DNA of 64,000 nt from Lophium mytilinum. Taxonomy: Eukaryota > Ascomycota > Dothideomycetes > Mytilinidiales > Mytilinidiaceae. Both the position numbers and the translations under genes were made by a program. The DNA is taken from positions 25,213-89,212 of the forward strand of contig MU004185.1 of NCBI GenBank assembly GCA_010093605.1. Direction: 5' to 3'. The notes beneath the pieces are model-generated. The model ran no database searches. It was not told the DNA's origin and was given only the letters and a program-made list of their open reading frames with translations. Shown here piece by piece: positions 32,176 through 42,093 of this stretch; position 1 is the stretch's first letter; every line of letters begins with the position of its first letter.

Positions 32176-33834
32176 TTATCTGTCTAGCTTGAACCCACCA
32201 TTGCACGCCCCCTGAAAGAAACCTTCAGAATCGTATTTCCGGCTCACTTCCTTGAGAAACTGCAGGTTATCCTTGCCGTACCCATCAAACGGTCGTTGCG
32301 CGCCCCCGCAATAGTTCAAATACTTGTACCGATGACCTGTTCCATGATCATTCGCAAAAGCATCGATCTGGTGGATCGCCGCACGCGTGATCTTCTCCGC
32401 ATTCTCATCGTCTTTGCTCAATGCCCAATTCACCGTGAAGTTGACAATGACAAGCGGCTCATCGGAGCTTGTGTCGAGACCAAGAGGATTCGAATCGCCT
32501 TTGCGCGCCCAGTCAGGGAGGAGTGGCTGGACGACGAACGTCCAAGACATGCCTTTGATGTTGGCCTTGCGAATCGATACGATGCCATCACGGTATGCTT
32601 TGTGTGCTGCTTCGAGAGTGATGCGATCGTTCTTGATGGTTGTAGTGGCCCAAGTCTGGCGCCGGCCAGGTGGATTCAACGCGTTCATCTCATCGGTTGC
32701 ACTTGTGAGGCTGCGGACTTTGCACGTGCTCCAGAAGCGCCAGAGCGAGGAGAACTGCGAGCTCTTCCAGCACGCAGGCCATTTCTTGTCGTCTGCAGGA
32801 GACTTGGTGTGTACAAGGTTCACAGCGATGGCTTGGATGCCAAGTTGCTGTAGGTAGGTGAAGCAAGCGATTGGACCGGCGGCGTATTCATCGTGCGTCT
32901 TGCCTTCGTCGTTGGTTATGGCTCTATTGGTGAAATCATGGAAAGCTGAAAGAACTTTGGAAGCTTGAAACGATGGCATGTAGAGAAAGCCGCCCCAGAT
33001 GTTGGTTGAGGGGAAAGCCCGAGCCGTGAAGCGCGTGACGATGCCGAAGTTGTTGGAGCCACCCTTGAGTGCGCGCCATAGATCAGGATTCGTTGTCTCC
33101 GAAGCCGTAGTCACGTTGCCGTCAGCGAGCACAAGTTCGTACTCAATGATGTTGGAGCACACGAAGCCAAAGCGCGGCGAGAAGAAGGACAAGCCGCCTC
33201 CTAGAGTGAGACCTCCGACGCCGACAGCCGAGTTTCTGCCTCCTGCAACGGCGAGACCCTTCTCTTCCAAGGCTTGTGAGACATGCAGCCACTTGCAGCC
33301 AGCTCCGATGACTACACTCGTCTGGTCTCCCGAAACCACGACTTGGTTGAAGAGGCTCATGTCGATGACAACGCCGCCTTTAATGCTCGCAGCGCCATCG
33401 ACGGGAGAGTGGCCGCCTCCACGCACCGCGAACAGCCCGTCCGCTTTCCCATCTGAGTCTGTGCTCCCGCTCTTCCGGTTGTCGAACTCGGTCTTGAGGA
33501 TCTTGATAGCCTGGGCCAGCTCCTGCACGTTGCGCGGTCGCACGAAGCACGCCGGAGCAACCTCGCACTGCTGCTGCGCCCAGTACGAGTTCGCCGACTG
33601 CTTGAAGGCAGCTCCATCTTCAGGAGAAATGACACTAGCGGATAGTACCTTCACCAATAGCTCTTTAAGCTGACGGGCAGGCTCTGATAAGCTCGTCGTG
33701 AGATCCAGATGGAGGGGCTTCTCTGCCTCTGCATCGCGTCGAGTTTGCGAAGCTTGCACCCAAAGACGGCGCATTATGAAGACGAGGAGAACGATTGAAG
33801 CGAGAATAGAGGTCAAGGAGAAGGAGAGAAGCAT
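32176..33834 (-). CDS. FAD-linked oxidoreductase, berberine-bridge-enzyme type
   Basis: Single exon, 552 residues. The first 25 residues form a hydrophobic segment (signal peptide or membrane anchor). The PCMH-type FAD domain follows: FAVRGGGHSP holds the histidine that normally carries covalent FAD, GGLTLGGGLSFFSPRFG is the second FAD loop, and LKGGSNNFGIVTRF the third. The C-terminal BBE motif YKYLNYCGGAQRPFDGYG sits about 45 residues from the end. The second covalent cysteine seen in bicovalent enzymes is not evident. These enzymes oxidise alcohols, sugars or alkaloid-like substrates using oxygen and are often secreted or found in secondary-metabolite clusters. The P450 about 600 bases upstream on the same strand may work with it. 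Confidence 0.9.
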   Translation of the reverse strand: MLLSFSLTSILASIVLLVFIMRRLWVQASQTRRDAEAEKPLHLDLTTSLSEPARQLKELLVKVLSASVISPEDGAAFKQSANSYWAQQQCEVAPACFVRPRNVQELAQAIKILKTEFDNRKSGSTDSDGKADGLFAVRGGGHSPVDGAASIKGGVVIDMSLFNQVVVSGDQTSVVIGAGCKWLHVSQALEEKGLAVAGGRNSAVGVGGLTLGGGLSFFSPRFGFVCSNIIEYELVLADGNVTTASETTNPDLWRALKGGSNNFGIVTRFTARAFPSTNIWGGFLYMPSFQASKVLSAFHDFTNRAITNDEGKTHDEYAAGPIACFTYLQQLGIQAIAVNLVHTKSPADDKKWPACWKSSQFSSLWRFWSTCKVRSLTSATDEMNALNPPGRRQTWATTTIKNDRITLEAAHKAYRDGIVSIRKANIKGMSWTFVVQPLLPDWARKGDSNPLGLDTSSDEPLVIVNFTVNWALSKDDENAEKITRAAIHQIDAFANDHGTGHRYKYLNYCGGAQRPFDGYGKDNLQFLKEVSRKYDSEGFFQGACNGGFKLDR

Positions 33835-34438
33835 GTTCGGCGTGAGTGAGGAGAGGGAGTGGTGGCGGCGTGAGCTGGGGCTCTGCGGGCTCTAGAATAA
33901 GTATTCGTTGAGAGAAGGAGAGCACGGCGTTTCAGAGGGTTGCCTGGGAGGGCGGGCGATCCGTCGCACCGGCTGCAGGTCACACCTGAGGGCCGCATAG
34001 ATGGAGGCCGAACTGGGACCCGCGTCGTGTGAGGGGCAGGTGAAGGTTGGAGCGTGGGGAAGTGCAGGTAGTTCTTTGTATATTATACAGTGATACAACG
34101 CTATTGACATAATCACGCACTAAACGGGCAACAGCAATCAACCCTTCCATCCCTTCCTCGCTAAGATATTGACTTACTCAGCCAAACCCCGTATATCCAT
34201 CCTTTCCTTCTGGCTACCCATTTCCTACTCCTTCATCACCCAATACAACTGCTGCTGTGCTCCACCTCTCTCAACGGCTACTACGCTTTCTATATGCATC
34301 TCTATCTAATCATCTTCTCTCCACCTCCCCATGCCACCATTTCCATCTCCCAATCTCCATCTCGCAATCTCCCCAAAAGTCTCCGAAAAGTCTATCCATA
34401 CTATCCATATATAGAATATAGGCAATCTACTTGGCCGC
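33835..34438. other. Intergenic region, pyrimidine-rich on the plus strand
   Basis: About 34130-34400 is rich in CCT, TCC and ACC words on the plus strand. It lies between the 3' end of the P450 and the start of the oxidase, both minus-strand. No gene seen. Confidence 0.4.
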
Positions 34439-36320
34439 CTATTCATCAAATTTCACTTCTCCCGACGCGCGCTTCTTGACTAAAAGCACCATAAAGACAC
34501 TCGGCAACCGAACCTTTCCAAATGTCAAATACGGCCTCGCCTTCTCATCTTTGAGCTTAAATTCGTACTCGATCAGCAAATGCGAAAGGATCATCTTCAT
34601 CACAACCGAAACGTAGAAGCGCGCTGGGCAAGCGTGCCGAATCGATCCCCAGAATGGGTACTCATAGCTTGGATGCGTCCATCGCGTCTCCGAAGCATCG
34701 ATGCTTCGGTCAACGAACCGGAAGCCCTCAAAGCTGCTGGCGCGCGGCCAGATGGTTTCGTCTAGCATAAGCGCAACTTGCGGGATAGCGATCCAGTTTC
34801 CTGGCGGGATGTGGCACCCATCAGAGCTCGTGTAGGGTTCCATAACTGTTCGCGGTGCGCTCACTTCCTCATGTCAGCTTGCAATGCCATGCTCCATCAA
34901 ACCATAGCAACTTACAAAGTAGCCCAGGGCTTAGCCTGCTCGTCTCTTTGATAAAGCTGTCCAGATACGGCATGTCCTCATTCTTCATGCCGAAAGAGAC
35001 GTCCGCACTCTCCGTCGCTTCAGCACGTAGCTTTTCGCGATACTCAGGATGCACGCAGAGCCTGTGGATGACGAATTGTGCAATCATTGGAACTTGGAAA
35101 GCGCTTGCGAAGAGTAGGCCAAGGGTAACTCGTGCGACCGCAGCAGCGTCGCGCAGCTTGGTCATCTCAGCTGTCCAGTGCGCGATGTGCTTTGCATCTG
35201 CAGCGCTACCGTCGAGCGATTTACGGGTGAGCCTAAGAATGAGATCGTAGACCTTTTGTCGTGTAAAGCCCCAGCCCATTGCTACGGGACCAATGAACCT
35301 GTATCAATCAGTACAAAGCCATTGCGGGCGGACGAGCCATTATACTTACGGCATCAAAAGTCTTGGGACAAGGTTGACGATCGGGAATGCCTTGGCGCAA
35401 CTCCAGAAAAATGCCATCACATCGTCGTAAACCTGCATCTCACTAGCCTTCTCCTCTCCGAGGAAGGCCAACAGATTGACCCTCGTAAAGACTCGCAACA
35501 AGCTCGGCATCAAGAGAAGCTCACTCCATCCCTCCTCATCGACCTTGCTGTCGGCTACCTCCTTACGCACGGCGTCTGAGATCTGTGCTCGGAACGCTTC
35601 GCTCATCACAGGAATGTTCGAGCGTAGCTTATTCTTCAAGACACCAATCATGACGCGGAACGCTTCTGATTTAGGTCCTTTGTGGTCGGGAGCGACTTGC
35701 AAGCGCCCGAGAATTGGACCTGTTAAGGCCAGCTCGTGCAGCGCGTGCTCCATAGAGAGCACAGTCTCCGACACGCCTTCAAGTTCCTTGACTTGAGTAC
35801 GATCACTCACGAAGATGACCCAGCGGTCAGTCATTGGGATGGCAAATGGTTTGCCGTTGGACTACCCATGTTAGCTTCGCCGTTTTCACTCGCGGTAAGA
35901 CATACGGAGTCATATGCTCGCTGGAGTGGCGTCTCCGGGTCGAACACCATGTGGAGAGCTGTGCAATAGCGCCCAAGGATAGTGGGATAGGCGGCGATCA
36001 TCATGTTACTCTGAACAGGTCAGCGTGCTGCAGTAGGATCGCGGAAAGATTGGTCTCACCGGTGCTTTCCACCAGAAGGTATGCAGAATGTATGCCGTCT
36101 GGTAGATCAAGAACAGGTAGACGAGATCCAACCACTGCCATGTCAGGGTTGGCAAGGCATTTGCAAGACCTAATTGCTTGATACACGGCAACGTAATCGG
36201 TGCAAGCCAGGCAAGCGAGCCGCTCGAAGACTGCGCGTATGGGAGCGGCGAGTGCTTAGCGCACATCGTGGTCGCGGCTATATAAGCCATGAGAGGTGAG
36301 CTTGCATTGTAGGACTCCAT
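34439..36320 (-). CDS. Cytochrome P450 monooxygenase, five exons
   Basis: Exons 36320-36060, 36010-35906, 35861-35350, 35298-34916 and 34863-34439 join in frame with introns of 44-52 bp and give 561 residues. The N-terminus has a hydrophobic segment (LDLVYLFLIYQTAYILH) for the ER membrane. The K-helix E-x-x-R is in FIKETSRLSP, the meander contains FEGFRFVD, and the heme loop is FWGSIRHACPARFY with the ligand cysteine in HACPAR. Compared with the usual FGxGRHxCPGR, the Gly four residues before Cys is Ile and the Gly two after is Ala; such W-G-S-x-R-H-A-C-P-A-R loops occur in some fungal P450s annotated as ent-kaurene-oxidase-like. Substrate unknown. The last acceptor (AAG) is less typical. Confidence 0.85.
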
Positions 36321-37143
36321 ATTGGCAATTGGCAGTGTTCGTCACCGTGTGGTCAAGAAACTGTCCCAAGTTCTGTTTTCAAGCCGAACGTCGTATCTCA
36401 GAATTATATATTGTAGTCATGACGACCAATCTCTCGAATCGGCCTCATCCTGCGATGCCTTGGGTATTCTGGGCCACAATCGCATATCCAAGCCCAGGAT
36501 CTTTCGGGGACCGACGGGTTGACGTCAAGAGGGCTGACGGAGGGAAAATTGAAGAACCTGGTTAGTGATACTCTGCACAGCGTCCTGTGGAAGTGCCCAG
36601 GGAGGGATGTTTCTGTTCCAACGGAGTGATGGACAGTCGTCTTGTCGGATAAAGATTGATACTGTACACCCCCAGAGCGTCGGTAACGGGGGCCAAAACA
36701 GCATCGTGCTAGCCAGAGACTTTCCTACGTTACTCCTTACCTCAGTTTGTGGCACTTTCGGCCGGATTCAGCCAACTCCACCTCGTCCCGCAATAGCACA
36801 AAATCGGTAACTAAGGAGCCAATCAAGGCTCCGAAAGTTGGTCACGAACCCCTCAGCCTTGTGTAACGTTGTGCTCCTAGTCCGGCCGTCTTACGCCGCG
36901 ATAACCGTGGTCGATAGCAACTCGGGTCCGTTAGACGACTGTACTGACCGAATTGCCCAGCACAATCACGTAGATTTATTGAAACTGAAGAGGTACAGCG
37001 GGTCGTTTTACCTTACACAGTTTCACTAAACATAGGTGCTCACGACCACGTCGGCATCTCTCCCGGTATTAGAACAGCTTGACCCCACGCTGTGATGTGA
37101 ATATGCCCTCATCTTGTCAGTAACCTGACTGAATCACCCCAGT
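36321..37143. other. Divergent intergenic region
   Basis: Promoter region for the P450 (minus) and the rhodopsin-domain gene (plus). No gene or repeat of note. Confidence 0.45.
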
Positions 37144-38579
37144 ATGCCTTACATCGCACCCGATCCAAAGCTCCTCAAGAGCATTCCTCCTGAGATTTTT
37201 GAGACACTACCGGGCCAGCCACCGCCACCGGGCATGAGCTCAAACTTCATTGATCCACCAACCCGAGTTCCAATTGTCCTTGGAGTGTCGATAACACTCT
37301 TTGTATTGGCATCCGTGTGCTACCTGGTCCGGATGTGGACCAAGTCGTTGATCATGAAGAAGTGGCAGTGGGATGATCGTAAATCGTGCCATTCGCTTAA
37401 GTTCGGGTGTGTTGACTGACAATTCTCTCAGTGACCATCACACTCGGCTTCATGTGCAGCATTGTGTACTTCGTTGCCATGATCTGGGGTAGCGTCTACG
37501 GCGCAACTGGACGTCATGCCTGGGACGTTAAGTTGGCAACGGAGCTGAATGTAGCTACACTTCATGTGCGTATTGCTTCGACCCTGCCATAGCTTCCATA
37601 CTGATTGCGAGTTAGCAAGACTACATCACCACCATCATGGTAACGCCCGCTCTTGGCCTAATCAAGCTCTCTCTCTTCATTCAGTACTACATGATTTTCA
37701 ACATCCGGCGCTATATCCGCATCTGCGTCTAGGTCGGCGCAACGCTTTCCGGTATCTTCTACGTCGCAGTCACCATCACGGCATTTGTGCTGAACAGTCC
37801 GTGGCACGGCGAGGCACTGCTGGACACGATCCTATCGTGGCATTACTTGAAGTTTGCCGAGTTCGCCATCCCGACTGGAGTCATCGGCATGGTAGTCGAT
37901 TGGTATTTATTGTTCCTTCCTATGCCAGCGCTCTGGATCCTACACATGAGCTTCGGACGGAAGATTGGTGTGATGCTCGTATTCATGACTGGTGGCCTGT
38001 AAGTTGCATACTCGGTTCGCGTCTGATGCTGAGACTAATGATTAGGGCTGCAATCGCTTCTACCATCACTCTCTACTACCGCGTCAAGATCCAGAACGAC
38101 CTTAGCGACGCTCCCTGGAAAGTCGCGTAAGTCTTAGCTTCTAAATCTCGTCATTCACCCGCAGTCAGCTTGTATGTTTGTCAGTTATCCTAGACAAGCT
38201 TCTCGTTGTACACCAGCCCCATATCAGGTGCATGATTAGACATTTAACTTGTTACCTCTATCACTCACTCATCTGGTCTAACAGGTACGTGCTGCTTTGG
38301 TCGCAAATCGAAATGTTCGCTGGCGTGGCGGCATCTAGCATGCCCTCGGTTCGTCAGTTTGTCTCACGCCAGGATGTGTTCAAGTCGTGGGGCCCGTCAC
38401 TCAAACGGTCGATCTTTCGAAGCTCTTCGGCTGGTCAGCAGGAGAAGATGCCAGGACATGTCGCCACACTACGCGAGTGGATTGGGAGCCAGGTATCCAG
38501 GAAGGCTGACAGCCAGAAGGATCCAGCCGTAGAGTCAGGCGGCGGCTCAGACACCTTGGTTCACCTAACGGTGACTTGA
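37144..38579 (+). pseudogene. Rhodopsin-domain integral membrane protein with an in-frame stop
   Basis: Five exons fit: 37144-37378, 37432-37565, 37616-37998, 38046-38126 and 38285-38579, giving 375 codons. The translated product has seven hydrophobic segments and the landmarks of the fungal rhodopsin-domain family (PF20684): WxWDDLTITLGF, a conserved YGATGRHAWD loop, TPALGLIKLSLFIQYY, a WHY loop and a cytosolic tail. One TAG at 37730-37732 in exon 3, after RYIRICV, interrupts an otherwise intact frame; the sequence continues in the same frame as VGATLSGIFY. No splice site pair removes it. Either the gene is newly dead or this is a sequence error. The fourth intron (158 bp) is long for the locus. 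Family members are of unknown function, often near secondary-metabolism genes. Confidence 0.8.
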
Positions 38580-39421
38580 GGATGATGTTTTGGTTTGTCG
38601 TAATCAGTGAGTAGGAGTCACTCGATATGTTATTATTGAGATATCGTTGGAAGTTTGAGTCGGTTATCTAGTCAAAAGATTGCTTCGAGTCGAAACCAAG
38701 TATAAAACCCCCCCAGTTCGAACATATTAGCAGAACACGAAGACACCCCGTTCGAAGGCTTCACGAAAGATGTTGGAAGTATCATTCAATGTAAAACTCC
38801 CGCCCTATGCTAGGCCTGATCTCTTTTCAGCTCAATCGAAGCTATTCCAATCTGGGTAGAGTACACAACCATCATCGCCTTCTCAACCCAATAACCCTTC
38901 ATCGACAAACCAGATTGATATTTCTCATAAGCTTAAGGCCCTTTAGCCAAAAAACCAGGTTGCACGAAAGGGAGCATATATGGGATGCGGATGCGGGTTC
39001 CAATTCGAAGAACAGGCTCCAGCAGTGACCACCGTTACAAATGACGCGGAGGATGAACTCGACGAATAGCAGTGCGGCTTGTAGATGTTCCTTGTGATGC
39101 TTATGCGATTATCAATTCTTGCTAGATGTGAGTCTGCTTAATGTGTCCCGGCCTGGTGTAGGACATAGCAGATTGCCGGATTCATCCACGTCCACTTTTC
39201 GAAATGCTCAACGAGGCATCAATAAACAGCGGCAGGCTATTTACTCGAGTCGAATGGTAGTGAATTAGGCGACAATATAATATGTAAGCATTCCGTCAAC
39301 GAAAGCCATAGAAAGCCGAAGCACTCAGTCCGTGTCCGTGTTCTCACTTCAGTATTTCCTGCCAACAACACCAACCTACTGTCCATTCCCCACACCACCC
39401 ACCTTATTCCTCACTGGCATT
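38580..39421. other. Intergenic region
   Basis: No gene recognised. The ATG at 39422 is preceded by a C/A-rich leader. Confidence 0.45.
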
Positions 39422-41258
39422 ATGCTACTACCGGAGGTTCCTCGCGAGCTGCTTTGGGAGGTTGCCGATTATCTTCCCAATAGGAGCCTAAAGAACCTTA
39501 TCGAGGTCCACTCACTTCTCCATCTCGATCTTCAAAGCAGGTTGCATCAACGAGCAATATCGACAAAGCCAACCAAAGTTGCTCACATTGCTGGTAGGCG
39601 TCCTTTCCGAATCTGTGTACGGTCGCTTACCGCTAGGATGACTCAGTTCCACCAAGATAATCCTCCTACCTAAAACTTATAGCTTACTTCCATGTGTAGA
39701 TAGGGATCCGTTGGAAGAAGTGGCACAGCAAGAAGGCCCTCTGGAGCCCGCAATGCGATGGGCCATCCGATACCGGCACATCTCCCTCGTCCAGTATCTT
39801 CTCCGCCACAATACCAATAACCCGGACTCGATGGGGAATTGGCCGGTTCTGGACTGGCTGATGGAACACGACCGCGCCCCAGTGGACATCATCAACACTG
39901 TTCTGCAACACGCCACCGTGCACGCCATGTCTATCGGAAGAATTAGCGTGAATAGGGAGGAAATCACGACAGCACTGGGCCAGTACTTGAGGCTTGTTCC
40001 GATGCATCTACTTGGGGACGAGGATTACGATGACCTCGAAGGATCCCTTTGTGAACATGGCAAGTTCTGTGAGTGCATATGGGACGTCAGCGAAGCTGAA
40101 CTTGATGTGGTACGTCCTGTTCCATACCTCTGCCGTCACCTGAGCTATCTCAACACTTCAGGGATATGGAATGGAAGACTCTAGGAGGCTACTTAGTCGA
40201 GCTACTCTGAGCGACGGCACTTCGTCATCAATAGCAACATCAAAGCTAACAATGATCAGGTAAGATCACTGCTCCAATTAGGTGCCGATCCGATGGGCCG
40301 TGGCTACAAGTACCCCCTAGACGATGATCTCGGAGGACTGCCAATACCCCCGGTGTTCACCTTCCAAGCTAGGAATGAACAGATCCTCAAAATACTCGTC
40401 CAAGCCGGAGCAGACATCCACTGGCAATGTCCTAACACAGGCACAGCGCTCTACAGGGCTTGTTATAAAGACTTCCCTTCCACGGTAGTCAAATTCTTCC
40501 TAGAGCTCGGGGCAGATCCAAATTGCACGCCAAACGCCCCACTACTCAATGGTCTAACCCCTGCGCCACTCGCTATCGTCATCAACCGAGACCAACCGTT
40601 GAAAGCAAACATGCTGCTTGATTACAACGTCGAAAGCTCCTTCGTAGAAGAAAACGGAGAGGCCGACATACATATCCTCGACGCCCTCACGCCCAGTCCT
40701 GCCAGCATACGGGTTTATGAGCGCGTGATAGCTCGGACACCACATATCGACGTTGAGGCCGGCGGAGACACAGCTCTTCAGATGGCAATGGATACGGGTC
40801 GACTCCACCTCGCTCGCTCGCTGGTCGTCGCTGGCGCAGATATCGGCATCGTTGAGCACGAACGTAGCACACTCGACAATATCGCTCGCATGGACATGCG
40901 CCAGCTGTATGCAATTTGCAACCGCCTTAATTTCCTAATCGACCACGCAATCAAGCTAAGTAGGAAAGATATTATCAGGATCGGATGTTTCGCTTACGAC
41001 TTTCAAAGGAACAACTCCCGCTTGTGGATGCAGACCCGTCATCTTCGAATCTATTGGGAGGTATTCCTCAATGCTTTCGAGGCGTTGACGAGGTTCGGGC
41101 CCTCTCAGGAGCTAACTCAGATTGAGCAGCTATGGGAAGCGGACCATAAAGATATTGAGCGGAGGCTTGGTGACGAGCACTACATTCGGTGGTCGTCAGA
41201 GGAGTGGGATATTTGCCGACAGAACCGATGGTGGATGGATGAAAAATACATCCAATAG
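39422..41258 (+). CDS. F-box-like protein with ankyrin repeats
   Basis: Three exons join in frame, 39422-39593, 39700-40109 and 40197-41258 (introns 106 and 87 bp); 547 residues. The N-terminus LPEVPRELLWEVADYLPNRS resembles an F-box (Leu-Pro start, then Leu and Trp spaced as in F-box helices). Ankyrin-type repeats follow, clearest at DQVRSLLQLGADP, EQILKILVQAGADIHWQ, TVVKFFLELGADPNCT and LHLARSLVVAGADIG. The C-terminus is a Trp-rich region without repeats (WSSEEWDICRQNRWW). Fungal F-box/ankyrin proteins usually act as SCF adaptors, though this F-box is weak. The second intron acceptor (CTTAG at 40192-40196) was chosen because it is the only one that keeps both frames. Confidence 0.72.
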
Positions 41259-42093
41259 CGTGGTCAAGACGACTGCCCACGCCGCTGTTGCTCGTATACC
41301 ACTGTCCGAGGAGCTATTGCTTTTCACGATTCTAGGATCAGTATCGTCATCAATGAGATCATAGTCCTAAGCCATGTTACGGATGGCAAAGGGGATAGAG
41401 TCGTTGAAACAGCCACTCCCTTTGTGTTGGGCGGCGTAGATGTAGGCTCGCTCCTCTCTCCAGATACTTGAATACACCAGCATTCACATGAATTTTGCGG
41501 CTGCACATCATCTTTCTATCGACTGGAGCAACTAGGCAGAATGAGGTACCTTCTTGACAAGACAAGAAGTTTTCCGCGTCAACCCGAGCGGGAAGCCGTT
41601 GTTAACATTATATAGGCAGAAGCAATGTTTAACTGTTTATGGCTGTCTGCTTGATTGATCTGGTACATCTATAGCAATATCTCACATCTATAGCAGTATT
41701 TCATTAGAAATAGTAAATACCTGAGAAACCGAAGCGCTTTCACGTGACTGTCAGGTAAGGCTAGTGGCATGTTTCGGCAACTCCGCTGTGTTCCTCACAC
41801 CACCGCGCGTCCCATCTTCATCAACAACGACTTCACGTTTCCATTTCAGCACTGTCTTTTTCGCCGCTGCGATTTCAGAACTTATCGTCATCAAGAGGTT
41901 GGGCGTACAAGCGCGAGATAGTCCTCACGAATGTTCTACGCAGCTCCCTACGCTAGTTTAACCCACGCCCATGCCACCGTCTCAGATCTCAGCGGCGGAT
42001 AACAAGACATAATTCCTTCAACCAATAATTTCTTCTTCACTCCCCATATTTCTCTAGCAAAGGATTCTGATGGAGCCTGTAGTGCTATGAACG
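41259..42093. other. Intergenic region
   Basis: Holds a CACGTG core at 41741 and a two-copy direct repeat around 41667-41703 (ATCTATAGCA-type words). No gene recognised. Confidence 0.45.

Noticed and set aside
32296-33673. Long plus-strand open frames opposite the BBE oxidase
   Set aside because: They are antisense shadows of a GC-rich coding exon, with no motifs.
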